The notes: generated by a model not told the origin, from the letters alone. A stretch of DNA of 64,000 nt from Rhodopseudomonas palustris HaA2 (GCF_000013365.1 NC_007778.1:1736001-1800000); one strand, 5' to 3'. Counted from the stretch's first letter, positions 8,456-17,879 are shown. Numbers and translations: made by a program.

Positions 8456-10398
8456 TGTGCGGTGTCGCCGGCGTCGCGAGTGCCCGGGGAGTCCGGGTCG
8501 AGTTCGAGATCCTGAAGCGGATGACCGATGCGCTCGCGCATCGCGGCCCGGATGGAGAGGGGCACTGGCTGTCCGAGGACGGCGAGGTCGCGCTCGGGCA
8601 CCGACGGCTGTCGATCATCGATCTGTCCTCGCACGGCGCTCAGCCCATGGTGTCGGCGTCCGGCAGATTCGCGATGTCCTACAACGGCGAAGTCTACAAC
8701 TACCTGGAGCTGCGCGACGAGCTGCTGCGCGCCGGCTATCCGTTCCACGGCCAGTCGGACACCGAAGTCATCGTCGCGGGTTTCGACCATTGGGGAATCG
8801 AAAACACCATATCGAGGCTGGCGGGCATGTTCGTGATCGCGGTCTGGGACCGGCGCGACAAGACCTTGTCGCTGGTCCGCGACCGCATCGGCATCAAGCC
8901 GCTGTACTACTCAGTGATCGACGGTGCGCTGGCTTTCGCATCCGAACTGCGGCCGATCGTTGTTTGGCGAGGCAGCCTTCCGGAGATCTCCCGTCGCGGC
9001 CTCTCGGAATTCCTGCGGCTCGGATACGTTCCCTCGCCACTGAGCATTTTCGAGGGGGTTTTCAAGCTTCCGCCGGCGACGATCGCCACCTTCAGCGGTG
9101 GGCATCTGTCCGAACCGAAGCCTTACTGGTCGGTCGATGCAACGGTTGCACGCGGTTTCGCCAATCTGAGGATGGACGAGACCGAGGTTCTCGATCAGCT
9201 TGATACCCGGTTGGGGGATATCGTCGCCCAGCATATGGTTTCCGATGTTCCGCTGGGCGCCTTCCTGTCCGGTGGCATCGATTCCAGCGTCGTGACCGCG
9301 CTGATGCAGGCCAGAAGCTCGTCGGCCGTCAAGACGTTCTCGATCGGTTTCGACAGTGCCGCTTACAATGAGGCCGGCTACGCCGCCGAGGTTGCGGCGC
9401 ATCTCGGCACAGATCACACCGAACTCTACATCACCGAAGCGGATGCGCTGGCGGTGGTGCCGTCGCTTCCCGACATCTACGATGAGCCTTTCGCAGACAT
9501 CTCGCAAATTCCGACCTTCCTCGTCGCCGAGCTGGCGCGCCAAAAGGTCACTGTGAGCCTCTCGGGCGACGGCGGCGACGAATTGTTCGGCGGCTACAAT
9601 CGCTACATGTTCGTTTCGAACTACTGGAGCCGGCTCAGCAAGATTCCGCTCCCGCTGCGACGCGTGGCGGCGTCGGCCATCGCCGCGCCGTCGTCGGCCG
9701 GCTGGGACAGGATATTCGACCTGCTTGGACCGATGTTGCCTGGGAATGCGCGCCCCGCATTGCCTGGACAAAAGATGCAGAAGATCGGTTCGGTGCTGTC
9801 GGCGGCCTCCCTGTCCGAGTTGCAGGGGCGGCTGATCGCCCAATGGCCCCATCCAGAAGCCGTCATGGCGCAGGGCTTTGGTGCAGGCTCGGCGCTGATG
9901 CTGCCCCCGGCGTCGCAAGTTCCCGATCTTCCCGCCGCGGCGCAGCAGATGGCATGGGATACCAGCAGCTATCTGGTCGATGATATTCTGACGAAGGTCG
10001 ATCGTGCCACCATGCGGGTGGGTCTCGAGGCTCGCGTCCCGCTATTGGATCACCGCCTGGTCGAGTTCGCCTGGGAGATTCCGCTGGACATGAAGTTCCG
10101 AGACGGGTCCGGCAAGCACATCCTGAAGCGGTTGCTCGGTCGCTACGTTCCGCGCGCGATGTTCGACCGTCCCAAGATGGGGTTTGGCGTTCCGGTGGAC
10201 GACTGGCTCAGGGGGCCTCTCAGGGAATGGGCGGCGAGCTATCTTGCCGCGGCTCGTCACGGCGATGACTATCTCGACCGCGGCGTCATCGCGGCGACGT
10301 GGAAAGAGCATCTGAACGGCAAGATCAACCGCGGCGGACAGCTTTGGACAATCCTGATGTTTGATATCTGGCACCAGAGAATTCGCCAATGGGTGTGA
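8455..10398 (+). CDS. AsnB-type glutamine amidotransferase (second copy, complete)
   Basis: A 647-residue protein beginning MCGVAG, so the glutaminase nucleophile Cys2 is present. The N-terminal Ntn domain continues with LAHRGPDGEG, GHRRLSIIDL and YNGEVYNY. The synthetase domain has the PP-loop SGGIDSS starting at residue 272, SGDGGDELFGGY and KVDRATM. Upstream in-frame codons to 8338 are not used: they lie inside the previous gene and lack the conserved MCG start. The start overlaps the previous stop and the end overlaps the next methyltransferase by 10 bp. In O-antigen clusters such proteins (WbpS-type) amidate uronic acids; the substrate here is inferred, helped by the UDP-sugar dehydrogenase at 14581. 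Confidence 0.92.
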   Translation: MCGVAGVASARGVRVEFEILKRMTDALAHRGPDGEGHWLSEDGEVALGHRRLSIIDLSSHGAQPMVSASGRFAMSYNGEVYNYLELRDELLRAGYPFHGQSDTEVIVAGFDHWGIENTISRLAGMFVIAVWDRRDKTLSLVRDRIGIKPLYYSVIDGALAFASELRPIVVWRGSLPEISRRGLSEFLRLGYVPSPLSIFEGVFKLPPATIATFSGGHLSEPKPYWSVDATVARGFANLRMDETEVLDQLDTRLGDIVAQHMVSDVPLGAFLSGGIDSSVVTALMQARSSSAVKTFSIGFDSAAYNEAGYAAEVAAHLGTDHTELYITEADALAVVPSLPDIYDEPFADISQIPTFLVAELARQKVTVSLSGDGGDELFGGYNRYMFVSNYWSRLSKIPLPLRRVAASAIAAPSSAGWDRIFDLLGPMLPGNARPALPGQKMQKIGSVLSAASLSELQGRLIAQWPHPEAVMAQGFGAGSALMLPPASQVPDLPAAAQQMAWDTSSYLVDDILTKVDRATMRVGLEARVPLLDHRLVEFAWEIPLDMKFRDGSGKHILKRLLGRYVPRAMFDRPKMGFGVPVDDWLRGPLREWAASYLAAARHGDDYLDRGVIAATWKEHLNGKINRGGQLWTILMFDIWHQRIRQWV

Positions 10399-11255
10399 TC
10401 TCGCGGTTGCCCTGGTGGGTGAAACTGGGCGCGAAACTCGGGCTGGCGCGCCTTCCCGTCCCCTATGGATTCTGGAAACGTATCGGCATTTTCCGCCACG
10501 GCGAGATGATGGTGCCCGAACGGGCGATCGCCGCGTTCGAAAGTCACTTCAAGGACGCGCAACTTCGGCACGAGATGCCGGCGCAGTTTCAATCGCTCGA
10601 ACTCGGCCCCGGCGATTCCGTGCTTTCCGGCTTTGTCGCCCGGGCCTTCGGCGCCCGTCGTGCGTGGCTGGTCGATGCCGGCGCATTTGCCGAAACAGAC
10701 GTTCAGAACTGTCGCGAGGCGATGGCGATCCTGACATCGCGTGGCATGCCGGCGCCGTCTATCACCGGGGCAACGATCCGTGAGGCGATGGATCAGGCCA
10801 ACGTGGTCTACCTCACGGAGGGGACCCGATCGCTGGCCGCGATTCCGGATGGCTCGGTCGATTTCTTCTGGTCTCAGGTGGTGCTCGAGCACGTCCCGCG
10901 GGCGGATTTTTCCGCGCTGATGCAGGAGCTTCGGCGGGTGGCCGCGCCCGACGCCATCGGCGTCCACAGCATCGATTTCCGCGATCATCTCGGAGGCGGC
11001 TTGAACAACCTCCGCTTCTCGGACGCGATCTGGGAATCCAAGGCATTCAGCGGCAGCGGGTTCTACACCAACCGGCTGCGCCCGCGCGAAATGATCGACC
11101 AGATGAAGGCCGCGGGATTCGCCGTCGAGGTGGTGTCGGAGCAGCGTTGGCCCGCGCTTCCGCTGCCGCGCGCCAAGATGGCCCCGCAGTTTCGTGCGTT
11201 TGCGGAGGAGGATTTCCTGGTCTGCGATTTGCGCGTCGTGATACGGCCGCTCTAG
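10389..11255 (+). CDS. Class I SAM-dependent methyltransferase
   Basis: A 288-residue protein. Its motif I is degenerate (SLELGPGDS); the following VDAGAF supplies the acidic residue, and DFFWSQVVLEHV is the usual post-II region. The N-terminal 50 residues are basic and amphipathic, which may mean peripheral membrane association. It overlaps the amidotransferase by 10 bp and lies 13 bp before the next glycosyltransferase. It is the third methyltransferase of the cluster, suggesting a heavily methylated glycan; the target is unknown. Confidence 0.78.
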   Translation: MGVISRLPWWVKLGAKLGLARLPVPYGFWKRIGIFRHGEMMVPERAIAAFESHFKDAQLRHEMPAQFQSLELGPGDSVLSGFVARAFGARRAWLVDAGAFAETDVQNCREAMAILTSRGMPAPSITGATIREAMDQANVVYLTEGTRSLAAIPDGSVDFFWSQVVLEHVPRADFSALMQELRRVAAPDAIGVHSIDFRDHLGGGLNNLRFSDAIWESKAFSGSGFYTNRLRPREMIDQMKAAGFAVEVVSEQRWPALPLPRAKMAPQFRAFAEEDFLVCDLRVVIRPL

Positions 11256-11268
11256 CCGGAGGTCCGCT

Positions 11269-12408
11269 GTGCCTGTCAAGAAGCGGCTGATGTTCGTGGT
11301 CACGGAGGACTGGTATTTCGTCTCGCACCGGCTGCCACTGGCCCGCGCGGCGCGCGACGCCGGATACGACGTGCTCGTCGCGACACGGCTGGGAGATCAT
11401 GCCGAACTCATCGCAAGGGAAGGTATCACGCCCATCGGATTGCGGAGCATGCGGCGCGGTGGGCGCAATCCGATCGGCGAACTGGCGGCGATAGCCGAAC
11501 TGGCCGCGCTGTACCGACAGTACAAACCGGATATCGTCCATCACATCGCGATCAAGCCGGTGCTGTACGGTTCAATTGCCGCGCGTATGGCCGGCGTCCG
11601 TGGCGTGGTCAACAATCTGGCGGGTCTTGGTTTCGTATTCTCCTCCAAGACCCGAAAGGCGGCGTTGCTGCGTCCCGCGATCAGGGCATTGCTGGCGATT
11701 GCCCTGAAGCGAAGGGGCACGCTGACAATCGTGCAGAACTCCGACGATGCGAACGTGCTCGCCACCAATATCGGGATTCCCGCGGACCGCATTCGCCTCA
11801 TCAAGGGATCAGGCGTGGATATGCAATTGTTCGCAGAGCAGCGCGCCGAATCCAGTCCGCCTATCGTGATCCTGGCGTCCAGGATGATCTGGGACAAGGG
11901 AATCGGCGATTTTGTGAAGGCGGCGTCGCTGCTGAAAGCAGACGGCGTCGCCGCCCGCTTCGTCGTTCTCGGAGCGCCGGATCCGGGCAATCCCGGGTCG
12001 ATCCCTCAATCGGTGCTGGAGGGGCTCAACAACGAAGGCATCGTGGAGTGGTGGGGGCATCGCAGCGACATGCCCGCGATCATCGCCGGCGCGGCACTGG
12101 TCTGCCTGCCGACGACGTACGGCGAGGGCGTGCCGAAGATCCTGATTGAAGCCGCGGCGGGTGGCTGCGCCATCGTCGCCTATGACGTTGCGGGGTGCCG
12201 CGAGATCGTCACCGATGGCGACAACGGCAAGCTGGTTCCGGCCGGCGATATCGGCCAACTGGCAGCGGCGATCAAGGTCCTGCTGGAGGATCCCGACCGG
12301 CGGGCGGCGATGGGATCGAGAGGCAGGAAGCGCGTCGAAACCGAATTCGCTCTGGAGCATGTCGTCGCCCAGACCCTGAGCGTCTACCGCGGACTGGAAC
12401 CGACGTGA
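11269..12408 (+). CDS. Family 4 glycosyltransferase (WbpT/PglA-like)
   Basis: A 379-residue GT-B enzyme starting at GTG 11269, with GGAGG seven bases upstream. The N-terminal part (FVVTEDWYFVSHRLPLA, IVHHIAIKPVLYG, NNLAGLGFVF) is typical of transferases that add uronic or acetamido sugars to undecaprenyl-linked precursors. The C-terminal part has the GT4 nucleotide site with PTTYGEGVPKILIEAAAGG, matching EX7E. The stop TGA overlaps the next start (GTGA at 12405-12408). Its neighbours (epimerase, UDP-sugar dehydrogenase) match wbp-type O-antigen loci; the donor is inferred, not shown. Confidence 0.87.
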   Translation: MPVKKRLMFVVTEDWYFVSHRLPLARAARDAGYDVLVATRLGDHAELIAREGITPIGLRSMRRGGRNPIGELAAIAELAALYRQYKPDIVHHIAIKPVLYGSIAARMAGVRGVVNNLAGLGFVFSSKTRKAALLRPAIRALLAIALKRRGTLTIVQNSDDANVLATNIGIPADRIRLIKGSGVDMQLFAEQRAESSPPIVILASRMIWDKGIGDFVKAASLLKADGVAARFVVLGAPDPGNPGSIPQSVLEGLNNEGIVEWWGHRSDMPAIIAGAALVCLPTTYGEGVPKILIEAAAGGCAIVAYDVAGCREIVTDGDNGKLVPAGDIGQLAAAIKVLLEDPDRRAAMGSRGRKRVETEFALEHVVAQTLSVYRGLEPT

Positions 12409-13373
12409 AGGTCCTGCTGGTCGGAGCGTCGGGATTTGTCGGCCGGCACCTGGTGCAGCGCCTTGTGCGGCAGGGCGTATCATTCCGGGCCGCGGTTCAT
12501 CGCAACGAGCAGGGGCTGCCGCCGGGAATCGACCTCGTGCGTGGGACGCGGCTCGATCGCGATTTCGATTGGGGGCCGGCATTGCAGGGGTGCGACGCCG
12601 TGGTCCACCTCGGCGCGCGAGTTCACGTCATGAATGACGGCAGCGCGGATCCGCTCGCGGAGTATCGGCTCACGAATGTCGAGGGCACGATGAACCTCGG
12701 ACGCCACGCCGCCGCGCATGTGCGCCGCTTCGTGTTCGTCAGTTCGGTCAAGGTGAACGGCGAGGAAACGGCACCGGGCCGTTCGATATCGGAAACCGAC
12801 GGGCCTGCGCCCGTCGACCCGTACGGGATCTCCAAGCTCGAGGCCGAGATCGGATTGCGGACGCTCGCTTGGCGAGAGCCGGGCCTCGTCATCCTGCGTC
12901 CTCCGCTGGTCTACGGTCCGGGCGTTCGTGCGAATTTCCGGACCATGATGCGCTGGCTGCACCGCGGAGTCCCGTTGCCGCTGGGCAGCATCGAGAACCG
13001 GAGAAGCCTGATCGGCGTCGACAATCTGGTGGACGTCATCATGACCAGCCTCGTTCACCCGGCGGCCGCCAATCAGACCTTTCTGGTGAGCGACGGCGAG
13101 GACCTTTCGACGCCTGCACTGCTGACGCGGCTGGCCGCGGCGCTCGAAGTCCGGGCGCGGCTGCTGCCGTTTCCGCCGGTTTTGCTGGAAAGGCTCGCCA
13201 GGCTCGCCGGTCAGGGAGCCGCGATCAGCCGACTCCAGAACTCGCTCTCGCTGGAGATCGGCAAGGCCCGGCAGCTTCTGGAATGGACGCCGCCGGTCTC
13301 GGTCGACGAAGGGCTGCGCAGAACGGCCGCGGCGTTTCTGTCGGAGCGCTCAGGCGGAAGCGTCGTGCCGTAG
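12405..13373 (+). CDS. NAD-dependent epimerase/dehydratase (WbpV/WreQ-like)
   Basis: A 322-residue short-chain dehydrogenase of the extended type. The Rossmann motif GASGFVG is at residues 7-13, FVSSVKVNGE carries the catalytic serine, and Y140-x3-K144 is the catalytic pair (YGISK). FVSSVKVNGE is typical of the WbpV/WreQ group that reduces or epimerises C4 of UDP-2-acetamido-2,6-dideoxyhexoses, often before the initiating transferase. I chose GTG 12405, which overlaps the previous stop, because it places the first strand directly before the Rossmann motif. The last 24 bp overlap the convergent Gmd-like gene. The exact sugar is inferred. Confidence 0.83.
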   Translation: MKVLLVGASGFVGRHLVQRLVRQGVSFRAAVHRNEQGLPPGIDLVRGTRLDRDFDWGPALQGCDAVVHLGARVHVMNDGSADPLAEYRLTNVEGTMNLGRHAAAHVRRFVFVSSVKVNGEETAPGRSISETDGPAPVDPYGISKLEAEIGLRTLAWREPGLVILRPPLVYGPGVRANFRTMMRWLHRGVPLPLGSIENRRSLIGVDNLVDVIMTSLVHPAAANQTFLVSDGEDLSTPALLTRLAAALEVRARLLPFPPVLLERLARLAGQGAAISRLQNSLSLEIGKARQLLEWTPPVSVDEGLRRTAAAFLSERSGGSVVP

Positions 13374-14324
13374 ACTCAACTCGGCTTCCGAAAGTCTACG
13401 CACCACCTCTTCCATGGTCACGGTTGCTTCCCAGCCCAGCACCCGCTTGGCCTTCTCGGGGTTTCCCGCGCTGGTCACGATTTCCGTCGGACGCATCAGG
13501 CGATCGTCGATCTCGACATGGCGGCGCCAATCCAGACCGAAAAATGCAAACGCCTTGTCGACAAAGCTCTCGAGCGAGTGCGTTTGTCCCGTTGCGATGA
13601 CGTAGTCTCCGGGGCTGTCCGCGCCCAGCATCATCGCCATTGCTTCGACGTATTCCGGCGCCCAGCCGAAGTCGCGCGCGACATGCAGGCTGCCGAGCAT
13701 CAGACGGTCGGATTTCTTCTCGGCGATATCGGCCGCGCCGGCGACGATCTTGCGCGTGACGAACCGACGGGGACGCAACGGCGAGTCGTGATTGAACAGG
13801 ATGCCGGAGCAGGCGAACAAGCCGTAAGCATCGCGATAATTGGCGACGGTCCAGAATGCGGCCGCCTTGCCGACGCCGTAGGGACTTCGCGGATTGAACG
13901 GGGTCTGTTCGGTCGCCGCCAGCTCGGTATTGCCGAAACACTCACTCGAGCAGGCGTTGTAGAGCCGCGCATCGAGCTTCAGAAGCCGGATCGATTCGAG
14001 AATGTTGAGGGGCCCGAAGATCGTGGAATCCAGGGTTTCGACCGGCTGTTCGAACGACAGGCTGACCGACGATTGCCCCGCCAGGTTGTAGATCTCGCTG
14101 GGGGCGGCGTCGGCGACGACCTGCAGCACGCTGCGGAAGTCCGTGAGGCTGGCGGAATACAGCCGAACCCGATCCTGAATTCCGACACGCCTGAGGTTCG
14201 CGAAGCTCGACAATTCCTTGTCACGCGACGTGCCATGGACCTCGTATCCGCGCTCCAGCAGATGCAGCGCAAGCAGGGCGCCATCCTGTCCGGAGATCCC
14301 GAATATCAGTGCGGTCTTGGCCAT
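13350..14324 (-). CDS. GDP-mannose 4,6-dehydratase-like protein
   Basis: A 324-residue extended short-chain dehydrogenase beginning ALIFGISGQDGALLA, the Gmd-type Rossmann loop. It has YNLAGQSSV, the SSECFG catalytic motif and YGVGKAAA for the Tyr/Lys pair, then HDSPLRPRRFVTRKI. Gmd makes GDP-4-keto-6-deoxymannose, the precursor of GDP-fucose, GDP-rhamnose or GDP-perosamine. The expected RDWGHA-type segment reads RDFGWAPEY, so it could be a related dehydratase. No reductase or aminotransferase that would use the 4-keto product is adjacent. It is transcribed against the cluster and overlaps the preceding gene tail to tail. Confidence 0.82.
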   Translation of the reverse strand: MAKTALIFGISGQDGALLALHLLERGYEVHGTSRDKELSSFANLRRVGIQDRVRLYSASLTDFRSVLQVVADAAPSEIYNLAGQSSVSLSFEQPVETLDSTIFGPLNILESIRLLKLDARLYNACSSECFGNTELAATEQTPFNPRSPYGVGKAAAFWTVANYRDAYGLFACSGILFNHDSPLRPRRFVTRKIVAGAADIAEKKSDRLMLGSLHVARDFGWAPEYVEAMAMMLGADSPGDYVIATGQTHSLESFVDKAFAFFGLDWRRHVEIDDRLMRPTEIVTSAGNPEKAKRVLGWEATVTMEEVVRRLSEAELSLRHDASA

Positions 14325-14580
14325 GAACTCGAATCCTGAATGTCAGCGCGCGACTGTACCGGAAGCGCCGCCCGCTGCAAAATACGGGCGTTCCGGTCGC
14401 CCGGCGGGGCGCGGAGCCGGTTGCAATTCGCCGGATCCGGCGCGGAAAATGCGCCCGATTTGATCGATCATCACGGGTTTCGGCGCGCAGATTGCTATTG
14501 CCCTCGCCGCGGCACAAAGGCTAACGATGGCAGCGTTTTGGCCGTCATCGACGGCCCCGCGGCTCGGAGTTTGATCGAAT
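14325..14580. promoter_or_regulatory. Divergent intergenic region between gmd-like and UDP-sugar dehydrogenase genes
   Basis: These 256 bp separate two outward-facing genes and should hold both promoters. I see no convincing -35/-10 pair and no recognisable RNA element. The call is positional only. Confidence 0.35.
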
Positions 14581-15852
14581 ATGCGGAAGATTGCGGTCGT
14601 CGGTCTCGGATATGTGGGCTTGCCAGTTGCTATTGGATTTGCCCGTTCGTACCAGGTGGTCGGCTTCGATGTCGATCGCGTGCGGATCTCCGAGCTGAAT
14701 GAAGGCTTCGACCGAACGCGCGAGGTCGAGCCGGACGCGCTGCGCGGCGCCTCGATCAAGTTCACCAGTGTCGTCGCCGAATTGTCGGGATGCGATTTCT
14801 ACATTGTGGCGGTCCCCACGCCGCTCGATGACGCGCGTCGGCCCGACCTCGGTGCGATGTTGTCCGCCTCGCGCGCGGTGGGGTCGGTCCTGAAGAAAAA
14901 CGATATCGTCGTCTACGAGTCGACCGTCTATCCGGGCGCAGTCGAAGAAGAGTGTCTTCCCGTTCTCGAGCAGGCGTCGGGACTCCTGGCGGGAGTCGAC
15001 TTCAAGGTCGGATACTCGCCGGAGCGGATCAATCCCGGCGACAAGAACCACAGGTTCGAAACCATCACCAAAGTCGTCTCGGCCCAGGACGCCGAATCTC
15101 TCGACATCGTCGCCGACGTCTATGGTTCGGTCGTCACCGCCGGCATCTACCGGGCGCCCTCGATCAAGGTCGCGGAAGCCGCCAAGGTCATCGAGAATAC
15201 TCAGCGCGACCTCAACATCGCTTTCATGAACGAGCTGGCTCTGATCTTCCAGTCTCTGGAAATCGATACCGATGACGTTCTTGCGGCGGCGAGAACGAAA
15301 TGGAATTTCCTGCCGTTTCAGCCCGGACTGGTGGGTGGACACTGCATCGGCGTGGACCCTTACTATCTGACCTTCCGGGCGGAAAAAGCAGGCTATCATC
15401 CTGAAGTCATCCTGGCGGGTCGCCGGATCAACGACGCCATGGGAGCGGAGATTGCCCGTCAGTGCATCCGCCGGATGATGCGGTGCCGATATCGGAGCGA
15501 AACCGTGACGATCCTCGGCCTGACGTTCAAGGAGAACGTTCCCGACATCCGCAACACCAAAGTGGTGGACATCGTGCGTGAGCTGGAATCGTTCGGCGTT
15601 GCAGTTCAGATCTGCGATCCTTGGGCGAACCCCGGCGACGCTTCGCGGGAGTACGGGATCGAGCCGGTCGATCTGGACAAGCTGCAGCCGGCCGACGCCG
15701 TGATCGTTGCTGTTGCTCACGACGATTTTCTGCAACTCGGGTGGCCGCGGATCCAGACATTGCTTCACGGCGGCAAGGGCATCGTGTTCGACGTCAAGGC
15801 CAAATTGGATCGAAGCGCAAAGCCCGCCGATATCGAGCTGCTGCGGCTCTAA
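14581..15852 (+). CDS. UDP-N-acetylhexosamine/UDP-sugar 6-dehydrogenase (TviB/WbpO family)
   Basis: A 423-residue nucleotide-sugar dehydrogenase that oxidises C6 of a UDP-hexose to a uronic acid in two NAD-dependent steps. GLGYVGLPVA is the N-terminal NAD site, YESTVYPG and GYSPERINPGD follow, and the catalytic Cys255 lies in GGHCIGVDPYYL. This motif and the length fit TviB/WbpO (UDP-GalNAc or UDP-GlcNAc) rather than UDP-glucose dehydrogenases, which read GGSCFPKD as in the ugd gene at 48879. It is followed 15 bp later by a uronate epimerase. Together they supply UDP-hexuronic acids for the cluster and probably the substrate of the amidotransferases. Confidence 0.9.
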   Translation: MRKIAVVGLGYVGLPVAIGFARSYQVVGFDVDRVRISELNEGFDRTREVEPDALRGASIKFTSVVAELSGCDFYIVAVPTPLDDARRPDLGAMLSASRAVGSVLKKNDIVVYESTVYPGAVEEECLPVLEQASGLLAGVDFKVGYSPERINPGDKNHRFETITKVVSAQDAESLDIVADVYGSVVTAGIYRAPSIKVAEAAKVIENTQRDLNIAFMNELALIFQSLEIDTDDVLAAARTKWNFLPFQPGLVGGHCIGVDPYYLTFRAEKAGYHPEVILAGRRINDAMGAEIARQCIRRMMRCRYRSETVTILGLTFKENVPDIRNTKVVDIVRELESFGVAVQICDPWANPGDASREYGIEPVDLDKLQPADAVIVAVAHDDFLQLGWPRIQTLLHGGKGIVFDVKAKLDRSAKPADIELLRL

Positions 15853-15866
15853 CGAAAGCGTCATTC

Positions 15867-16883
15867 ATGGGAACTCCGCCCGTTCTGGTGACCGGCGCTG
15901 CCGGCTTTATCGGCTTCCACGTCACGCAGCAATTGCTGGCCAAGGGAAGCAAGGTCGTCGGCCTCGACGTTCTGAACGACTACTACGATCCGGCGCTGAA
16001 GCGGGCGCGGCTCGACATCCTGCAGCGCAATCCGGATTTCACCTTCGTGAAGCTCGATCTCGCGGATCGCGGGGCGATCAAGGCGCTCTTCGCAGAGTAC
16101 CGGTTCGCCGTGGTGATTCACCTCGCAGCGCAGGCCGGGGTTCGCTACTCGATCGAAAATCCCTATGCCTATATCGATTCCAACCTCGAGGGTTTCATCA
16201 ACGTGCTCGAGGGCTGTCGGCACAACGGATGCCGGCATCTGCTGTATGCGTCGTCCTCGTCGGTCTATGGGGCCAATACGAAGCTGCCGTTTGCGGTCCA
16301 GGACAATGTCGATCACCCGATCAGTCTGTACGCGGCCACGAAGAAGGCCAATGAGCTGATGGCGCATGCCTACAGCCATCTGTATCGAATCCCGACCACC
16401 GGGCTGCGGTTCTTCACCGTTTATGGTCCGTGGGGGCGGCCCGATATGGCGATGTTCATCTTCGCCAAGGCCATTACGGAAGGCGCCCCGATCAAGCTGT
16501 TCAACCGCGGCATGATGCGCCGCGACTTCACCTATGTGGACGACGTGAGCGAGGCCATCGTCAGGCTGGTGGACAAGCCGCCACAAGGCAATGCGGCTTG
16601 GTCCGGCGATCATCCGGATCCGGCGAGCAGCACCGCGCCGTGGAAGATCTACAATATCGGCAACAACAACCCGGAAGAACTGCTCCACGTGGTTTCGCTG
16701 CTGGAGAAGGAATTTGGGCGTCCGGCCCAGAAGGAGATGCTGCCGATGCAGCCCGGGGACGTGCCTGCAACCTACGCCGACGTCGAGGATCTGATGCGGG
16801 ACATCGGATTCCGCCCGTCGACGACGATCGAGCGTGGCGTCGCCGCATTCGCGGCGTGGTATCGAGCGTATCACAAGCTCTGA
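15867..16883 (+). CDS. UDP-glucuronate 4-epimerase-like NAD-dependent epimerase
   Basis: A 338-residue extended short-chain dehydrogenase. VTGAAGFIGFHV is the NAD site, DYYDPALKRARL is typical of UDP-glucuronate/galacturonate epimerases (LpsL/Cap1J group), SSSSVYG gives the serine, and Tyr155/Lys159 (YAATK) are the catalytic pair. GPWGRPDMAMF and RRDFTYVDD are also characteristic of this group. ATG 15867 was chosen because upstream in-frame codons lie within the dehydrogenase gene. The likely reaction is UDP-GlcA to UDP-GalA, using the product of Ugd (48879), or the equivalent step on the HexNAcA made by the gene just before it. Confidence 0.88.
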   Translation: MGTPPVLVTGAAGFIGFHVTQQLLAKGSKVVGLDVLNDYYDPALKRARLDILQRNPDFTFVKLDLADRGAIKALFAEYRFAVVIHLAAQAGVRYSIENPYAYIDSNLEGFINVLEGCRHNGCRHLLYASSSSVYGANTKLPFAVQDNVDHPISLYAATKKANELMAHAYSHLYRIPTTGLRFFTVYGPWGRPDMAMFIFAKAITEGAPIKLFNRGMMRRDFTYVDDVSEAIVRLVDKPPQGNAAWSGDHPDPASSTAPWKIYNIGNNNPEELLHVVSLLEKEFGRPAQKEMLPMQPGDVPATYADVEDLMRDIGFRPSTTIERGVAAFAAWYRAYHKL

Positions 16884-16995
16884 TCTGTCGAGGCGAACCT
16901 GTCTCGACGGCCGCATCGGCCGGCGCGGCCGACCGATCGAACGCGCCGATGTCGCGTGCCGGATCTCTTTGCATCGAGCGGTCGTCGCCGATCCC

Positions 16996-17850
16996 CTAGA
17001 GCCAGCGCTTGCGTCGCTTGAAGCTCTTCAGATTCTTGAAGCTCTTCCTCTGGTCGCCGGCGCCGCCGAGGTAGAACTCCTTGACGTCCTCGTTGTCGCG
17101 CAGCTCGTCGGCGGTGCCGTCGAGCACGACCTTGCCCTGTTCCATGATGTAGCCGTGGCTGGCCACCGACAGCGCGGCGCGGGCGTTCTGCTCCACCAGC
17201 AGGATGGTGACGCCGAGGTCGCGGTTGATCTGCTTGATGATCGAGAACACTTCCTTCACCAGCAGCGGCGACAGGCCCATCGACGGCTCGTCCATCAGGA
17301 TCATCTTCGGCCGCGCCATCAGCGCGCGGCCGATCGCCAGCATCTGCTGCTCGCCGCCGCTCAGATAACCGGCGAGCCCGGTACGCTCCTTCAGCCGCGG
17401 GAAGTAGTCGTAGACCATGTCGATGTCGGCGGCGACGTTACGGTCGCTGCGGGTGAAGGCGCCGAGCCGCAGGTTTTCCAGCGAGGTCATGTCGGAGACG
17501 ATGCGGCGGCCCTCCATCACCTGAAAGATGCCGCGGCGCACGATCTTGTCCGGATCGGTGCCGTCGATCCGCTCGCCGTCGAACAGGATCTCGCCGCGGG
17601 TGACCTCGCCGTCCTCGGTCTTCAACAGGCCGGAGATCGCCTTCAGCGTCGTCGACTTGCCGGCGCCGTTGGCGCCGAGCAGCGCCACGATCGCGCCTTT
17701 CGGCACGTCGAGGCTGAGGCCGCGCAGCACCAGGATGACGTCGTCATAGACCACCTCGATGTTCTTGACGCTGAGGAGGGGGGCGACTGCGGGGGCGGCG
17801 GCGGGGCGGTTAGCAATTTCGGTGTTCGTCTGCACGAGCCTTGCTCCCAA
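16996..17850 (-). CDS. LIV-type ABC transporter ATPase, LivF family (system 1)
   Basis: A 284-residue ATPase. Walker A is GANGAGKST, the signature is LSGGEQQ, Walker B is MILMDEP, and the switch histidine is replaced by VEQNA, as is normal in LivF. There are about 25 extra N-terminal residues rich in Ala/Pro and an unusual basic tail (KSFKRRKRWL). It is the last gene of LIV operon 1, separated from the binding-protein gene by a pair of inverted repeats. It would energise import through the LivHM channel. The substrate is not fixed by sequence; the acyl-CoA ligase in the operon suggests a carboxylic acid. Confidence 0.92.
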   Translation of the reverse strand: MGARLVQTNTEIANRPAAAPAVAPLLSVKNIEVVYDDVILVLRGLSLDVPKGAIVALLGANGAGKSTTLKAISGLLKTEDGEVTRGEILFDGERIDGTDPDKIVRRGIFQVMEGRRIVSDMTSLENLRLGAFTRSDRNVAADIDMVYDYFPRLKERTGLAGYLSGGEQQMLAIGRALMARPKMILMDEPSMGLSPLLVKEVFSIIKQINRDLGVTILLVEQNARAALSVASHGYIMEQGKVVLDGTADELRDNEDVKEFYLGGAGDQRKSFKNLKSFKRRKRWL

Positions 17851-17879
17851 TTGAATCTTGCGAACGCGGCTCTTGCTAA

